Shown in pieces: positions 48,121 through 56,286 of a stretch of 64,000 bases of DNA; positions within the stretch are counted from its first letter, which is position 1; each line of letters starts with the position of its first letter. The position numbers and the translations under genes are program-made. This stretch comes from Bacteroidota bacterium (GTDB lineage Bacteria > Bacteroidota > Bacteroidia > Chitinophagales > Chitinophagaceae), in assembly GCA_016183765.1 (NCBI GenBank), contig JACPEA010000011.1, positions 434,001 to 498,000 of the forward strand, read 5' to 3'. Under the pieces are notes generated by a model. The model did no database searches, was not told the origin of the DNA, and saw only the letters and a program-made list of their open reading frames with translations.

Positions 48121-50487
48121 TTATAGTTTCACATTCAGTGTTAAACGGTAAGCTGCGCCTTTTCCTTTGGTATAACTATCATTGAAAGCGCCAACCTGTG
48201 AGCGTACTGTAAAGTAATTTTCGTTCAGCAGGTTTTCAAGGCCCAGGTTTATTGAGGTGCTTTCGCTGAAGTTGTAGCCGGCAGATATGTTGAATAAATG
48301 ATAGGGACTTACCGGGGCTTTGTACGGATCGTATGAGCCGCTGCTATTCCTGGCAAAGCGGTCTCTTTTCATCACTCCTGTATACTGAAGCAACAGGTTC
48401 AATTTTCCGGGCAATACGCTGTAATCAATATAGCCGGCCAGTTTGGGCGGTGAAATCCGTTGACCAGGCAGGTACTCATCTTTTACGCCATCATACCGGC
48501 CATCGTTGTCGGCATCCAGTTTGCCTTCCACATAACTGTAAGAAAGACCGGCTTTCATATGCCTGCTTACTTCCATATCGGCTGCAATCTCATATCCATA
48601 GATCTTCTCCGGACTTCTTACAACCACAAAACTACCGTTTTGATAAACGCTGTTTGCTCCCAGGCTGGATTTACTGATATAGCCTGTTACTTCAAAACGG
48701 ATCTTATGGAACTTGCTAACAAAACCGGCTTCATAATTGTTGACAATAACAGCTTCCGTGTTGATCTTGGAAATACTGTTCACCCTTGCCGATCTCAGCA
48801 CAAGACCGATATCTGATACACTGAATCCCTGTGAAAAACTCAGGTAAGGAGAAAAATACCGTGAAAGGTTATAACGCAATCCCACGTTAGAGACAAAGGC
48901 ATTGTACCGTAACTGTCCACCCTGTACATTCATGGAGGGTGTTACCACGCCCGTGCTGGTGTTTTTGGTGGGTAGTGTGGCGTAATCACCCACACCGATC
49001 GTTACTTTTTCATAACGCATGCCCCCTTTCAGTACTAATTTTTCAAGCAGCGTCAGTTTTGTCTGAACAAAAGGAGCCAGGTTTACCATGTTCATTTCTG
49101 GTACCCAGATCCTGCCGTCTACCAGTGGTTGTGAAGTGATATCTTTTTGCCAGTCAAGCCCATAGGTAAAATTGGTTTCTATGCTTTTCCAGGAAACAGG
49201 CGTATTCAGTACCAGGCGGGCTCCTTTTTTCTGGGAGAGGATACGCGAGATACCTCCATCCACAAATGTTTCGGAATAAAAGAAGATGTTGTCAACGCTT
49301 TGATAGTAGATATCAGCATCGTAGTGTGTTTTTGCAATACCGGTATTCCCCGAAAATTGCAGGCCAAGATTATGGTTACCCCTTACACCCTGTGGCACGC
49401 CTGCACTTTCTCCTAATTTGGCAGTTGTTTTTTTCCCGGTTTTATAATCGCCGTTTACAGTGAGGTAATTGGTGGTTTGACGGCTGCTGAAGAAGTTGTA
49501 AGTAGCCTGTACTTTGTGATGCTTATTGAACTCGTATCCCAATTTGGCAAAAGCGTTATATGAGTCTGTCTCGCCCAGTCCATATACGGGAGGTAATATA
49601 TCACCGGAAGCATCTTTATACTCGCCGGTTTGCTCGTATACGCCGCTTGTTACATAACTGAACTTTCCTTTATTTCCATAAAACAGCTGGCTCAGCCGAC
49701 CGCCCATGCTATTGGAAGCCCTGACCAGCGATCCTGTTATTCCTGCAGAAGTCTGGCTGTTAAATGCTTTGTTCGATTTGGGTTCGCGGGTAAAATAATT
49801 GATCAGGCCGCCGGCAGCCCCATTTCCGTAAATGGCGGTGGCGCCTTTTACCACTTCAATACGTTCTATGGCAGCAGGGTCAAGCGCCCGCAGGTCCATG
49901 GCCCCATTGCGCAGAGGCGTAGATTGGGGCACACCATCTACCATGACCAGCAGGCTGCGACCACGGAGTGTCTGGCCAAAATTGCTACTGAGGCCTGTGC
50001 TGGGGGCCAGGCCAGCTACCCGGTTTTCCAGGATATCGCCCAGGTTAGTGGTAATGTTCATGCTCTGTTGCAGCGTTTTCTGTCCAACAAGGGAAACAGA
50101 AGAAGGTACCTGATCGATGGTTTCCCGGGTACGTCCCGCTGATACGATGACTTCGGCCAGTTCCGCCGGAGTGCTTGTCAATTGAATGGTAAGAGAAACT
50201 ATACTGTCTGTGGTAACGGTTAGTTGCCTTTCCTGGCTAAGGTAACCAACACTGGATATGTGCAGGCTGTATGTTCCGGGTAGTAGATTTTTGATGATAA
50301 AGAGGCCCTCATTATTGGTGAGCGTGGTTTTCCGGATCTCTTTAATACGAACGGTAGCTGATGCGATGGGCTGGTGTTCTGCATTGATAAGGGTTCCCCT
50401 GATACTACTGTTGCCGGTTTCGTTTTGGGCAAATATGGGTAAGGATAGGATAAGCAGGCAACAAACGTGGAATAGTCTGGTTCTCAT
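48121..50487 (-). CDS. TonB-dependent siderophore-type receptor
   Basis: 788 residues: signal peptide (LLILSLPIFAQ), a carboxypeptidase-regulatory-like domain at about 27-105 (IRGTLINAEHQPIASATVRI), plug (SAGRTRETIDQVPSSVSLVG, VKGATAIYGNGAAGGLINYFT) and a 22-strand barrel ending YRLTLNVKL. The plug and the PepSY partner point to ferric siderophore import. Its upstream region carries the same 26-bp motif as the FecA-like receptor gene at 20.8 kb. Confidence 0.9.
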   Translation of the reverse strand: MRTRLFHVCCLLILSLPIFAQNETGNSSIRGTLINAEHQPIASATVRIKEIRKTTLTNNEGLFIIKNLLPGTYSLHISSVGYLSQERQLTVTTDSIVSLTIQLTSTPAELAEVIVSAGRTRETIDQVPSSVSLVGQKTLQQSMNITTNLGDILENRVAGLAPSTGLSSNFGQTLRGRSLLVMVDGVPQSTPLRNGAMDLRALDPAAIERIEVVKGATAIYGNGAAGGLINYFTREPKSNKAFNSQTSAGITGSLVRASNSMGGRLSQLFYGNKGKFSYVTSGVYEQTGEYKDASGDILPPVYGLGETDSYNAFAKLGYEFNKHHKVQATYNFFSSRQTTNYLTVNGDYKTGKKTTAKLGESAGVPQGVRGNHNLGLQFSGNTGIAKTHYDADIYYQSVDNIFFYSETFVDGGISRILSQKKGARLVLNTPVSWKSIETNFTYGLDWQKDITSQPLVDGRIWVPEMNMVNLAPFVQTKLTLLEKLVLKGGMRYEKVTIGVGDYATLPTKNTSTGVVTPSMNVQGGQLRYNAFVSNVGLRYNLSRYFSPYLSFSQGFSVSDIGLVLRSARVNSISKINTEAVIVNNYEAGFVSKFHKIRFEVTGYISKSSLGANSVYQNGSFVVVRSPEKIYGYEIAADMEVSRHMKAGLSYSYVEGKLDADNDGRYDGVKDEYLPGQRISPPKLAGYIDYSVLPGKLNLLLQYTGVMKRDRFARNSSGSYDPYKAPVSPYHLFNISAGYNFSESTSINLGLENLLNENYFTVRSQVGAFNDSYTKGKGAAYRLTLNVKL

Positions 50488-50509
50488 AGTTGATGTACAA
50501 TTTTGGGTG

Positions 50510-50517
50510 CAAAACTG
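50510..50517 (-). promoter_or_regulatory. Likely -7 region (CAGTTTTG) of the siderophore receptor
   Basis: On the minus strand CAGTTTTGCACCC aligns with TACCTTCGCACCC at the FecA-like gene, sharing GCACCC downstream. It deviates from TAnnTTTG at the first base, so it would be weak without an activator. Confidence 0.45.
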
Positions 50518-50548
50518 GGTGCAGAAATTTCTCTCACCTACCTGATTT

Positions 50549-50574
50549 GGAAAATCGATTTACGAAAACAGGAA
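50549..50574 (-). promoter_or_regulatory. Shared TonB-receptor operator, copy B
   Basis: Matches 20832-20857 at 24 of 26 positions, with the same orientation and nearly the same spacing to the -7 region (32 nt) and start codon (62 nt). The conserved core is TTTACGAAAACAGGAA as read on the plus strand. Confidence 0.65.
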
Positions 50575-50639
50575 TTTCAGATTTCCGGCTTCGGGAGAAT
50601 CCATGAGACAGTTGGTTAATAATCCCTTATGGGTATGCT

Positions 50640-50884
50640 GGTAAGAAAAACAGCTTTGCAGATCCTTAATGCCGATATTGCGTGCCATGGCCCATTGGGG
50701 CTAACTCTCATGTGGCAAAACAGATCATCAGAAAATGGGAAGCCATCAGGCTTAGGTGATTGTTATCTCATCCAAAAAACAGATCGGTCAGGCAATTAAT
50801 GCCGGCAACAATGCAGACCACCGGGCTGCCTGTATTTATGCGCTGGTGGATGGTAAACCCTGGTTCGATGGTTTTTTGCAATAA
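50640..50884 (+). pseudogene. Unidentified coding remnant in two frames
   Basis: Two short protein-like stretches lie in different frames: one ends SHVAKQIIRKWEAIRLR before a TGA, and the next reads KKQIGQAINAGNNADHRAAC onward to DGKPWFDGFLQ before a TAA. They could be the tail of one frameshifted gene; I do not recognise the family. The rest of the 530-bp interval 50488-51018 holds the receptor promoter on the left and nothing clear on the right. Confidence 0.25.
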
Positions 50885-51018
50885 GCAATGATTGTGTGGA
50901 TGCGGATCGTTGCTTACAACGTTCACTAAGGTTTTCAGCTGCAAGACCTTGACAATGTCGAAGTGCAAAGCTTCATTTAATCACTGAACCGCCAATTTCT
51001 TACAGCTGCGCCGTTTTA

Positions 51019-51462
51019 TCATGGCTTATAAATCAACCTTGTTGAAACTGCGATCCTGTTCCAGGCATTTATGGTAATAATAAGCATAATGATTTGTGCT
51101 GTTAGGTGTTCGCCAAAAGTGTTTATAGCATTTTGGTATGTTTCTTCATCTACGCCTTTCTCAGCAATTTTGGTAACCGCTTCCGTCAATTGAAGTAACG
51201 TTTTTTCTTTTTCTGAGAACAGGTGGGATTCATGCCATACCGATAGTGCAAAAATTCTTCTTGAACTTTCACCCATTTTTAGCGCGTCTTCTGTATGCAT
51301 ATCCAGGCAGTAAGCGCATCCATTGATTTGCGATGCTCTCATTTTTATCAACTCCTTTAACAAAGGGTCTAATGCACATGACTTGCCATAATTCTCCAAT
51401 GCCATCATTGCCTCGTAGGCAGCTGGCTCAAGGTCTTTGATTTTTATTCTGTTTGTATTCAT
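51019..51462 (-). CDS. Carboxymuconolactone decarboxylase/AhpD-like protein
   Basis: 147 residues. The AhpD-type core has CAYCLDMHTEDALKMGE with the CxxC redox pair and following His, and a preceding DPLLKELIKMRASQINGC helix. Such proteins are peroxidase- or alkylhydroperoxidase-like. It overlaps the preceding PEP mutase-like gene by 4 bp, so the two are translated together. Codon use is AT-rich relative to the flanks. Confidence 0.85.
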   Translation of the reverse strand: MNTNRIKIKDLEPAAYEAMMALENYGKSCALDPLLKELIKMRASQINGCAYCLDMHTEDALKMGESSRRIFALSVWHESHLFSEKEKTLLQLTEAVTKIAEKGVDEETYQNAINTFGEHLTAQIIMLIITINAWNRIAVSTRLIYKP

Positions 51463-52310
51463 GATTTATTGATAAGGGTCTTTAAATAATCGGTTGTTAT
51501 TTCGTTTTCTGTAATGGTTGATAAGCCGTCAAGATATTTCAATTCTATTGAAAGCGTTTTCATTGCCTTTATGGCAATTTTCAAAAAGGATGGTCCTAAG
51601 CTAACCCTGGTCACGCCAATTTCTTTCAATGTTTTAAAATCAGGGATCCCTGCAATAGCCAATATGTTGATGGGTAGTTTAAGCTGTGTTACTAATTTTT
51701 GTATGACATCTTTGTTTCTTAGAGCGATCGGGAAAAAGCAGTTGGCACCGGCTTCTTTGTATGCTATTCCTCTTTGTAATAGTTCTTTGTATTGTAACTC
51801 ATCTGTAGGGAATATTTCGTCATAAAGCAAGACATCTGTTCGCGCGTTTATGAAAAGCGGTAATTCCAGGTCATCCGCAATAGCTCTTATAAGCTTAATT
51901 CGCTTGCATTGATCGTCGATTGAAAAAATGGATCTTTTTGTATGATTGGTGTCTTCTATGTTGATCCCAACAATTCCTGTTGTGATAAGGGTTTTGATAT
52001 TTTCTTGAAATTTGGAATCGTTATCAGAATACCCGCTTTCAATATCTGCTGTCACAGGTATATTTACGCTGTTTGCAATTCGTGTAAGTATCGGAACAAC
52101 GTCGGTAAAAGGTATGCATTCCCCGTCAGGATATCCGTTTGTAAATGCAATGGAGGCGCTTGCTGTTGCAATTGCAGGATAGTCTGAATCTTCTAATAAT
52201 TTTGCACCTAAAACATCCCAGATATTAGGCATAAGAACAAAATTTCCTTCCTTATGCAATTCATGAAACCGGGTTGCTTTTTCCCGCTGTGTATATTTGG
52301 TATGCATCAT
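51459..52310 (-). CDS. Isocitrate lyase/PEP mutase superfamily protein
   Basis: 283 residues of the PEP mutase/ICL beta-barrel: LMPNIWDVLGAKLLED, TADIESGYSDND (metal-binding D-x-E-x-G-Y), GINIEDTNHTKRS, FINARTDVLL and ANCFFPIALRN. The catalytic KKCGH loop of isocitrate lyase is absent, so it is a PEP mutase-like lyase or phosphonate-type enzyme of unknown substrate. The start is set at MMHTKYTQ; the 32 in-frame codons upstream read SQATEYFLQPSPTPGPVSDH and look non-coding. It lies in the AT-rich 50.5-53.5 kb patch. Confidence 0.83.
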   Translation of the reverse strand: MMHTKYTQREKATRFHELHKEGNFVLMPNIWDVLGAKLLEDSDYPAIATASASIAFTNGYPDGECIPFTDVVPILTRIANSVNIPVTADIESGYSDNDSKFQENIKTLITTGIVGINIEDTNHTKRSIFSIDDQCKRIKLIRAIADDLELPLFINARTDVLLYDEIFPTDELQYKELLQRGIAYKEAGANCFFPIALRNKDVIQKLVTQLKLPINILAIAGIPDFKTLKEIGVTRVSLGPSFLKIAIKAMKTLSIELKYLDGLSTITENEITTDYLKTLINKS

Positions 52311-52848
52311 GCCTGTAAAATTGGTTGGGTCTTTCCTGCAATGATCGCTAACGGGACCCGGTGTTGGCGAAGGTTGGAGAAAATATTCTGTCGCCTGACT
52401 GGCCACTAAAGCCTCGATTGATTAAAGCTAAATTACTAAAGTCTGACCAGCAATCCAATTTTAGAGAACCTGCGGGACTTTTACAGAAAGTTTGATGATG
52501 CAACCAATAAAAAAAATCTTAGTTGCATCTTTTAAAGAAAGTCCGTTTTAAAGATTGAAAAGACGGATCACCAAATACACACTACCAATTGCGGGTGTGA
52601 TCAATTGCCGGAGCGGTTTGGAGCATTCTAAGAATAAAAACAAATCAAGTTTACGACTTGTTTTCTCGATTTGCCCTCTTTAACACCAATATTGCAATCA
52701 TTTTAAATTTTCTGAACATAAGACCCTGTTAAACAGATAATTAGCGATACCCAAACCACAGCCAGTTTAATGTTAGGTTCTGAATGGGAATAGCATATAC
52801 TACAGGGGAATCGCCCAAATTTGAACGAACTAGTTTTTTAACCACATC
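52311..52848. other. AT-rich non-coding interval beside the toxin-antitoxin island
   Basis: About 540 bp with no credible gene on either strand. It is AT-rich with several A and T runs, and short translations look like decayed sequence rather than a gene. It separates the PEP mutase-like operon from the duplicated tRNA-Asn terminator. Confidence 0.4.
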
Positions 52849-52902
52849 AAAAAAGGGTCATACTATCAAAGTATAACCCTTTTATCTTTTTATCTGCTCC
52901 CC
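52849..52902. repeat. 54-bp direct repeat, distal copy (tRNA-Asn 3' end and terminator)
   Basis: Identical to 53492-53545 except for one base. It contains the hairpin AAGGGTTATACT/AGTATGACCCTT with a T-run (minus strand) and the bases GGGGAGCA that end tRNA-Asn in the other copy. Here it serves as terminator for the toxin-antitoxin operon. Beyond the repeat the tRNA body is absent; instead a TGCTCC/GGAGCA stem follows. Confidence 0.85.
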
Positions 52903-52928
52903 TTACTAGTGAAAGGAGCAGTATTTTT

Positions 52929-53186
52929 TTAATCATAATGAAATCTGCATTTAGCAATTTGAATCTCATCATCTACTACTCTGTAAATTAAATGATGTTC
53001 CTCATTAATTCTTCTTGACCAGAAGCCGGCATAATTAAAACGTAATGGTTCTGGTTTACCTATACCCTCATAAGGATTGCGAGAGATTTCTTTCAACAGT
53101 TCATTAATCCGCTTTACTTTTTGTTTATCGTTTTTTTGCCAAAAGAGATAATCCTCCCAGGATAATTCAGTGAATACAAACTTCAT
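52929..53186 (-). CDS. yoeB: YoeB/Txe-family toxin (mRNA interferase)
   Basis: 85 residues, the usual size. YoeB-type toxins cut mRNA on the ribosome. Family motifs are present: FTELSWEDYLFWQKNDK, GIGKPEPLRFNYAGFWSRRI, NEEHHLIYRVVDDEI and the C-terminal CRFHYD with the catalytic His. The ATG overlaps the antitoxin stop by one base (TAATG), implying coupled translation. The module lies between two copies of the tRNA-Asn terminator. Confidence 0.93.
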   Translation of the reverse strand: MKFVFTELSWEDYLFWQKNDKQKVKRINELLKEISRNPYEGIGKPEPLRFNYAGFWSRRINEEHHLIYRVVDDEIQIAKCRFHYD

Positions 53187-53437
53187 TATTCATGGAGTTT
53201 TTTGATTATTTTTTTACCGGATTTAAGCGCTTCAATAGATGCATCCAAACGCTGTTGATTAATACGTGAGGACAATTCGTGCTGAGTGCTTTTCAGAGCA
53301 TTATACTCTTCTAAAGAAATAACGACCACACCAGTGTCTTTACCCCGATTGATAATTAAGGTTTCAAAGCTTTGTGTAACCTTATCCAGGTAACTTTTGA
53401 TATCCTTGCGAAAGTCTGAGAGCGTTGTTGTTAACAT
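53186..53437 (-). CDS. yefM: YefM/Phd-family antitoxin
   Basis: 83 residues. The N-terminal DNA-binding fold reads LSDFRKDIKSYLDKVTQSFE, then NRGKDTGVVVISLEEYNALKST; the C-terminus (SIEALKSGKKIIKKLHE) is the expected toxin-binding tail. It neutralises the downstream YoeB and represses its own promoter, which is a near-perfect TTTG/TATATTTG pair 20 nt before the ATG. Confidence 0.92.
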   Translation of the reverse strand: MLTTTLSDFRKDIKSYLDKVTQSFETLIINRGKDTGVVVISLEEYNALKSTQHELSSRINQQRLDASIEALKSGKKIIKKLHE

Positions 53438-53456
53438 TTGTGTGCTTTTTATTGTA

Positions 53457-53488
53457 CAAATATATGTACATATAATAAGTGGTCCAAA
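53457..53488 (-). promoter_or_regulatory. Promoter of the YefM/YoeB operon
   Basis: On the minus strand TTTG (53488-53485) and a perfect TATATTTG -7 box (53464-53457) are 20 nt apart. The spacer contains the palindrome-like TATATGTACATATA, a plausible YefM-type operator (core TGTACA). Confidence 0.75.
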
Positions 53489-53491
53489 TAA

Positions 53492-53545
53492 AAAAAAGGG
53501 TCATACTATCAAAGTATAACCCTTTTACCTTTTTATCTGCTCCCC
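53492..53545. repeat. 54-bp direct repeat, tRNA-proximal copy
   Basis: It covers the terminator and the last six bases of tRNA-Asn (minus strand). It differs from 52849-52902 by one base. The two copies are in direct orientation, 643 bp apart. Confidence 0.85.
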
Positions 53546-53613
53546 CTTCTGGACTTGAACCAGAGACCCTCTGATTAACAGTCAGATGCTCTAACCAACT
53601 GAGCTAAGGAGGA
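53540..53613 (-). tRNA. tRNA-Asn (GTT)
   Basis: A full cloverleaf: acceptor TCCTCCT/AGGGGGA with one G-T pair, D-arm GCTC/GAGC, anticodon stem TCTGA/TCAGA around CTGTTAA (anticodon GTT), T-arm TCTGG/CCAGA with TTCAAGT. CCA is not encoded. An upstream TATTTTTG -7 box (53640-53633, minus strand) drives it. Confidence 0.97.
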
Positions 53614-53632
53614 ATTTCCCGCTATGGGGTTG

Positions 53633-53640
53633 CAAAAATA
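53633..53640 (-). promoter_or_regulatory. -7 box TATTTTTG of tRNA-Asn
   Basis: Perfect TAnnTTTG, followed by GCAACC. The same TATTTTTGCA stands upstream of tRNA-Pro at 59.0 kb. Confidence 0.65.
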
Positions 53641-53651
53641 GGGAAAAATGT

Positions 53652-53699
53652 ATTCCGGCAAAATCTATGGCTGAAATTCCGGCAAAATCTATGGCTGAA
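53652..53699. repeat. Perfect 24-bp tandem duplication
   Basis: Two identical 24-bp units beginning ATTCCGGCAAAATC lie head to tail between the tRNA-Asn promoter and the end of the Rieske gene. The duplication ends 3 bp before the Rieske stop codon. Confidence 0.9.
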
Positions 53700-53702
53700 A
53701 AT

Positions 53703-54059
53703 TTACCATAAACCCAGAAATCCTTTGTCTTTCAAGCCCATGTAAACACCATCGGGTCGGACTTCCACGGGGTAGGTTGTCAAGAAATACCCCTCACCGC
53801 TGGTGTTACGCCCGTTTTTTAGGTCAAACCTGTAGCGGTGCAGGGGGCAGGTGATCTGTCCGGTAGCATTGATATAACCATCAGCCAGGATCCCACTGGC
53901 ATGCGGGCATTTATGCGCGCAACCGAATAACTGTCCGTTATGTTTTGCCAGGGTCACTGTTTTATCCCCCGCTTTTACCAGGCACATATGATTATCCTGC
54001 CAGTTTAATTCAGCCGCGTTTTCTGCAATTTTATGCCAGTGTATAGCGTTGTCACCCAT
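53703..54059 (-). CDS. Rieske [2Fe-2S] ferredoxin-like protein
   Basis: 118 residues with a single Rieske domain: C-x-H in GCAHKCPHASG and C-x2-H in ITCPLHRYRFDLKNG, 21 residues between the two halves. It is soluble, without signal peptide, so a cytoplasmic electron carrier, perhaps for an oxygenase or nitrite-reductase-like partner not in the window. The region upstream is shared with a divergent gene 70 bp away. Confidence 0.9.
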   Translation of the reverse strand: MGDNAIHWHKIAENAAELNWQDNHMCLVKAGDKTVTLAKHNGQLFGCAHKCPHASGILADGYINATGQITCPLHRYRFDLKNGRNTSGEGYFLTTYPVEVRPDGVYMGLKDKGFLGLW

Positions 54060-54129
54060 AAACGTATTTTTCTTTTATTTATGTCTATCTTTAAATCCCC
54101 CCTTTCATATTGTAACGAATTTCAATTGT

Positions 54130-54783
54130 ATGTGTAAATTAGGCGTTTTGCTTTTCTGCACAGGATTCTTCCTGGCAGGAACTGTTGGTTATGCACAATC
54201 TGTAAGGGTCGACCAGGTATTCGGTTTAGGAATAACCGGGGCCAATATTTCCGGCAAAGCCGGATTGATCACGGATTCCTCTGCTATTAATGCCGATTAT
54301 TCTGTAAAAGTACATCAGTTCGGAATTGTGTATGGAGCGAGGGTAAACATTGTTACCTGGCGTTTCGGATCGGTTAGTATCGGCTCTCCCATAATGCTGG
54401 GTCTTAGTACAACGGGTAACTATCGCTCTGTCGATTTCAACGGTACCAAAAGAGATACGATCGTGGGACTTAGAGGTACCCGGCTTGCATTGGAACTGCC
54501 TTTATTTGCAGACCTGAATATTGGCCTGTCTTCGGCAGCTGACGATTCGAGGAATAAAAATTTCGGGATCTATATTGGGGCAGGTTATATGTATAGTTAT
54601 ACCAGGCTTCGTACTTCCGTGGGAAATGTGATCTTTGATGGATTCGATCCTTGCGTACGTGCCGGTATTCGTATAGGGAGTAGCTGGGAAAGACGTTATA
54701 GCGTTGGTTTTACCATGCGCGGCAACCTTTCGAACAATGGTTCGCCACGAACGTATGGGATTCAATTGCTGAAAGAGCTGTAA
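54130..54783 (+). CDS. Exported outer-membrane-barrel-like protein
   Basis: 217 residues, signal peptide (LGVLLFCTGFFLAGTVGYAQ). The mature part is a series of amphipathic beta strands (FGIVYGARVNIVTW, LALELPLFADLNIGLSS, FGIYIGAGYMYSYTRLR, YSVGFTMRGNL), suggesting a small outer-membrane barrel. No family assigned. The start MCKLGVLLF is the one that gives an intact signal peptide. Confidence 0.7.
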   Translation: MCKLGVLLFCTGFFLAGTVGYAQSVRVDQVFGLGITGANISGKAGLITDSSAINADYSVKVHQFGIVYGARVNIVTWRFGSVSIGSPIMLGLSTTGNYRSVDFNGTKRDTIVGLRGTRLALELPLFADLNIGLSSAADDSRNKNFGIYIGAGYMYSYTRLRTSVGNVIFDGFDPCVRAGIRIGSSWERRYSVGFTMRGNLSNNGSPRTYGIQLLKEL

Positions 54784-54830
54784 ACAACCCGGTTCCCGCA
54801 TCGGCACCTGTCACCATCCTGTAATTTGAA

Positions 54831-54906
54831 AATTTGAGAATGTGGTAATTTGAAAATGAGTACACCAATTGCTGTCTCCATTTTCAAATTACCACATTCC
54901 CAAATT
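54831..54906. repeat. Near-perfect 28-bp intergenic palindrome built from repeats
   Basis: Arms 54831-54858 and 54879-54906 match at 27 of 28 positions with a 20-nt loop. The left arm and the bases before it contain AATTTGA repeats (TAATTTGAAAAT occurs twice). It lies between convergent genes and could terminate both, but there is no T-tract. Confidence 0.85.
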
Positions 54907-54909
54907 GGG

Positions 54910-56097
54910 TTAGTACTGTACCGTTCTATACGGATACCGGACCTTATACATATCCCTCACTTTATTCAATATCATCTCTCTCAGCGCATCAATATTGTTC
55001 CTTTCCTGGGCCGATACGAATACGCAGTTGTTATCGGTGGCTTCGTCCCATTTTTCTTTCAGTTCGCGTAGGATCTCCTGTTGTACACTTTCATCCAGCC
55101 ACTCGTCAAAATTATTTTTGGTGTACAGGTCCATTTTGTTGAAGATGGTGAGGATGGGCTTTTCAAATGCTTTCAGCTCCTGCAGTGTCTTGTTCACCAC
55201 GCCGATCTGTTCTTCGTATTGCGGGTGCGAAATGTCTACCACGTGCAGTAGTATATCGGCTTCACGCACTTCATCCAGCGTACTTTTAAAACTCTCTACC
55301 AGGTGATGCGGAAGTTTGCGGATGAAACCCACCGTATCGCTCAGCAGGAACGGCGTATTCTCGAATACCACTTTCCGGGTAGTGGTATCCAGGGTGGCGA
55401 ACAGTTTGTTCTCGGCAAATACCTCGCTCTTGCTCAACAGGTTCATCAGGGTGCTTTTGCCTACATTGGTATAACCCACCAGGGCCACACGGATCAGTTC
55501 GCCGCGTTCTTTGCGCTGGGTAAACGACTGTTTGTCTATCTCGGCCAAACGTTTGCGCAATAAAGCGATCTTATCTTTTACAATACGACGGTCGGTCTCG
55601 ATCTCTGTCTCCCCCGGACCACGGGTACCAATACCGCCACCCTGCCTTTCCAGGTGTTTCCACATACCCTTTAAACGGGGTAAAAGATATTGATACTGAG
55701 CAAGTTCCACCTGCACTTTTGCCTGGGCAGTGCGGGCGCGACTGGCAAAAATATCGAGGATCAGGTCGCTTCGGTCAATGGTCTTCACGCCCAGTTCTTT
55801 TTCAATATTGGAGATCTGGGAGCCGGTGAGCTCATCGTCAAAGATCACGAGATGGATGTCCCTGCCCCGTACATAATCCTTGATCTCTTCCAGTTTACCC
55901 TTACCCACAAAACTGCGGCTATCAGGGTGGGGCAGTTTCTGGGTAAAGCGTTTTACGGCCAAGGCGCCGGCGGTCTCTGACAAAAAAGCCAGTTCATCCA
56001 GGTATTCGGTTACCTGTTCTTCCGTCTGGTCTTTCTGGATCAATCCCACCAACACGGTCTTCTCTTCATTCTGTATCGCTTTCTTTTTCTCGATCAA
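54910..56097 (-). CDS. hflX: Ribosome-associated GTPase HflX
   Basis: 395 residues. The N-terminal HflX domain (ELAFLSETAGALAVKRFTQK, then DRSDLILDIFASRARTAQAK and GGIGTRGPGETEIETDRR) precedes the G domain: G1 GYTNVGKST, G3 DTVGF, G4 NKMD. HflX splits stalled or heat-damaged ribosomes. No ATG fits the N-terminus; TTG (LIEKKKAIQNEE) is chosen because the -7 box TACCTTCGC ends 16 nt upstream and codons before it run into a microrepeat array. Confidence 0.93.
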   Translation of the reverse strand: MIEKKKAIQNEEKTVLVGLIQKDQTEEQVTEYLDELAFLSETAGALAVKRFTQKLPHPDSRSFVGKGKLEEIKDYVRGRDIHLVIFDDELTGSQISNIEKELGVKTIDRSDLILDIFASRARTAQAKVQVELAQYQYLLPRLKGMWKHLERQGGGIGTRGPGETEIETDRRIVKDKIALLRKRLAEIDKQSFTQRKERGELIRVALVGYTNVGKSTLMNLLSKSEVFAENKLFATLDTTTRKVVFENTPFLLSDTVGFIRKLPHHLVESFKSTLDEVREADILLHVVDISHPQYEEQIGVVNKTLQELKAFEKPILTIFNKMDLYTKNNFDEWLDESVQQEILRELKEKWDEATDNNCVFVSAQERNNIDALREMILNKVRDMYKVRYPYRTVQY

Positions 56098-56112
56098 GGG
56101 ACAATAATTTAG

Positions 56113-56121
56113 GCGAAGGTA
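56113..56121 (-). promoter_or_regulatory. -7 box TACCTTCGC of hflX
   Basis: Identical to the box before the YheT-like hydrolase, and the next 8 bases upstream are also identical (17 bp in all), after which each gene has its own microrepeat palindrome. Confidence 0.6.
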
Positions 56122-56133
56122 ATCAATGATGGG

Positions 56134-56285
56134 GTGAATCGTGAGTGGTGAGGCGTGAATCGTGAGGCGTGAGTGGTGAGTGGTGAGTTGGGAGGGGGGG
56201 AACAAAAAATCGTGAATAGGGCTGACCTATTCACGATTTTCCAGAAATCACTCCCTACTCACCACGCACGATTCACGTCTCACGC
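56134..56285. repeat. Heptamer-repeat palindrome with inner hairpin upstream of hflX
   Basis: Eight heptamers of the form GTGARKS occupy 56134-56189. A perfect 15-bp hairpin (56206-56240, AAAATCGTGAATAGG with loop GCTGA) follows. The right side, 56245-56285, is a partial inverted copy of the heptamers. The inner hairpin can act as a terminator for the gene on the left or right. This is the 7-nt version of the 4-nt element at 2.4 kb. Confidence 0.8.
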
Positions 56286-56286
56286 C

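Noticed and set aside
52311-52406. 32-codon N-terminal extension of the PEP mutase-like gene
   Set aside because: The Pro/Ser-rich translation is unlike the family start, and MMHTKYTQREKA fits better; the extension lies in decayed DNA.
56134-56189. Eight short repeats resembling a CRISPR array
   Set aside because: The units are 7 nt and contiguous with no spacers; no cas gene is nearby.
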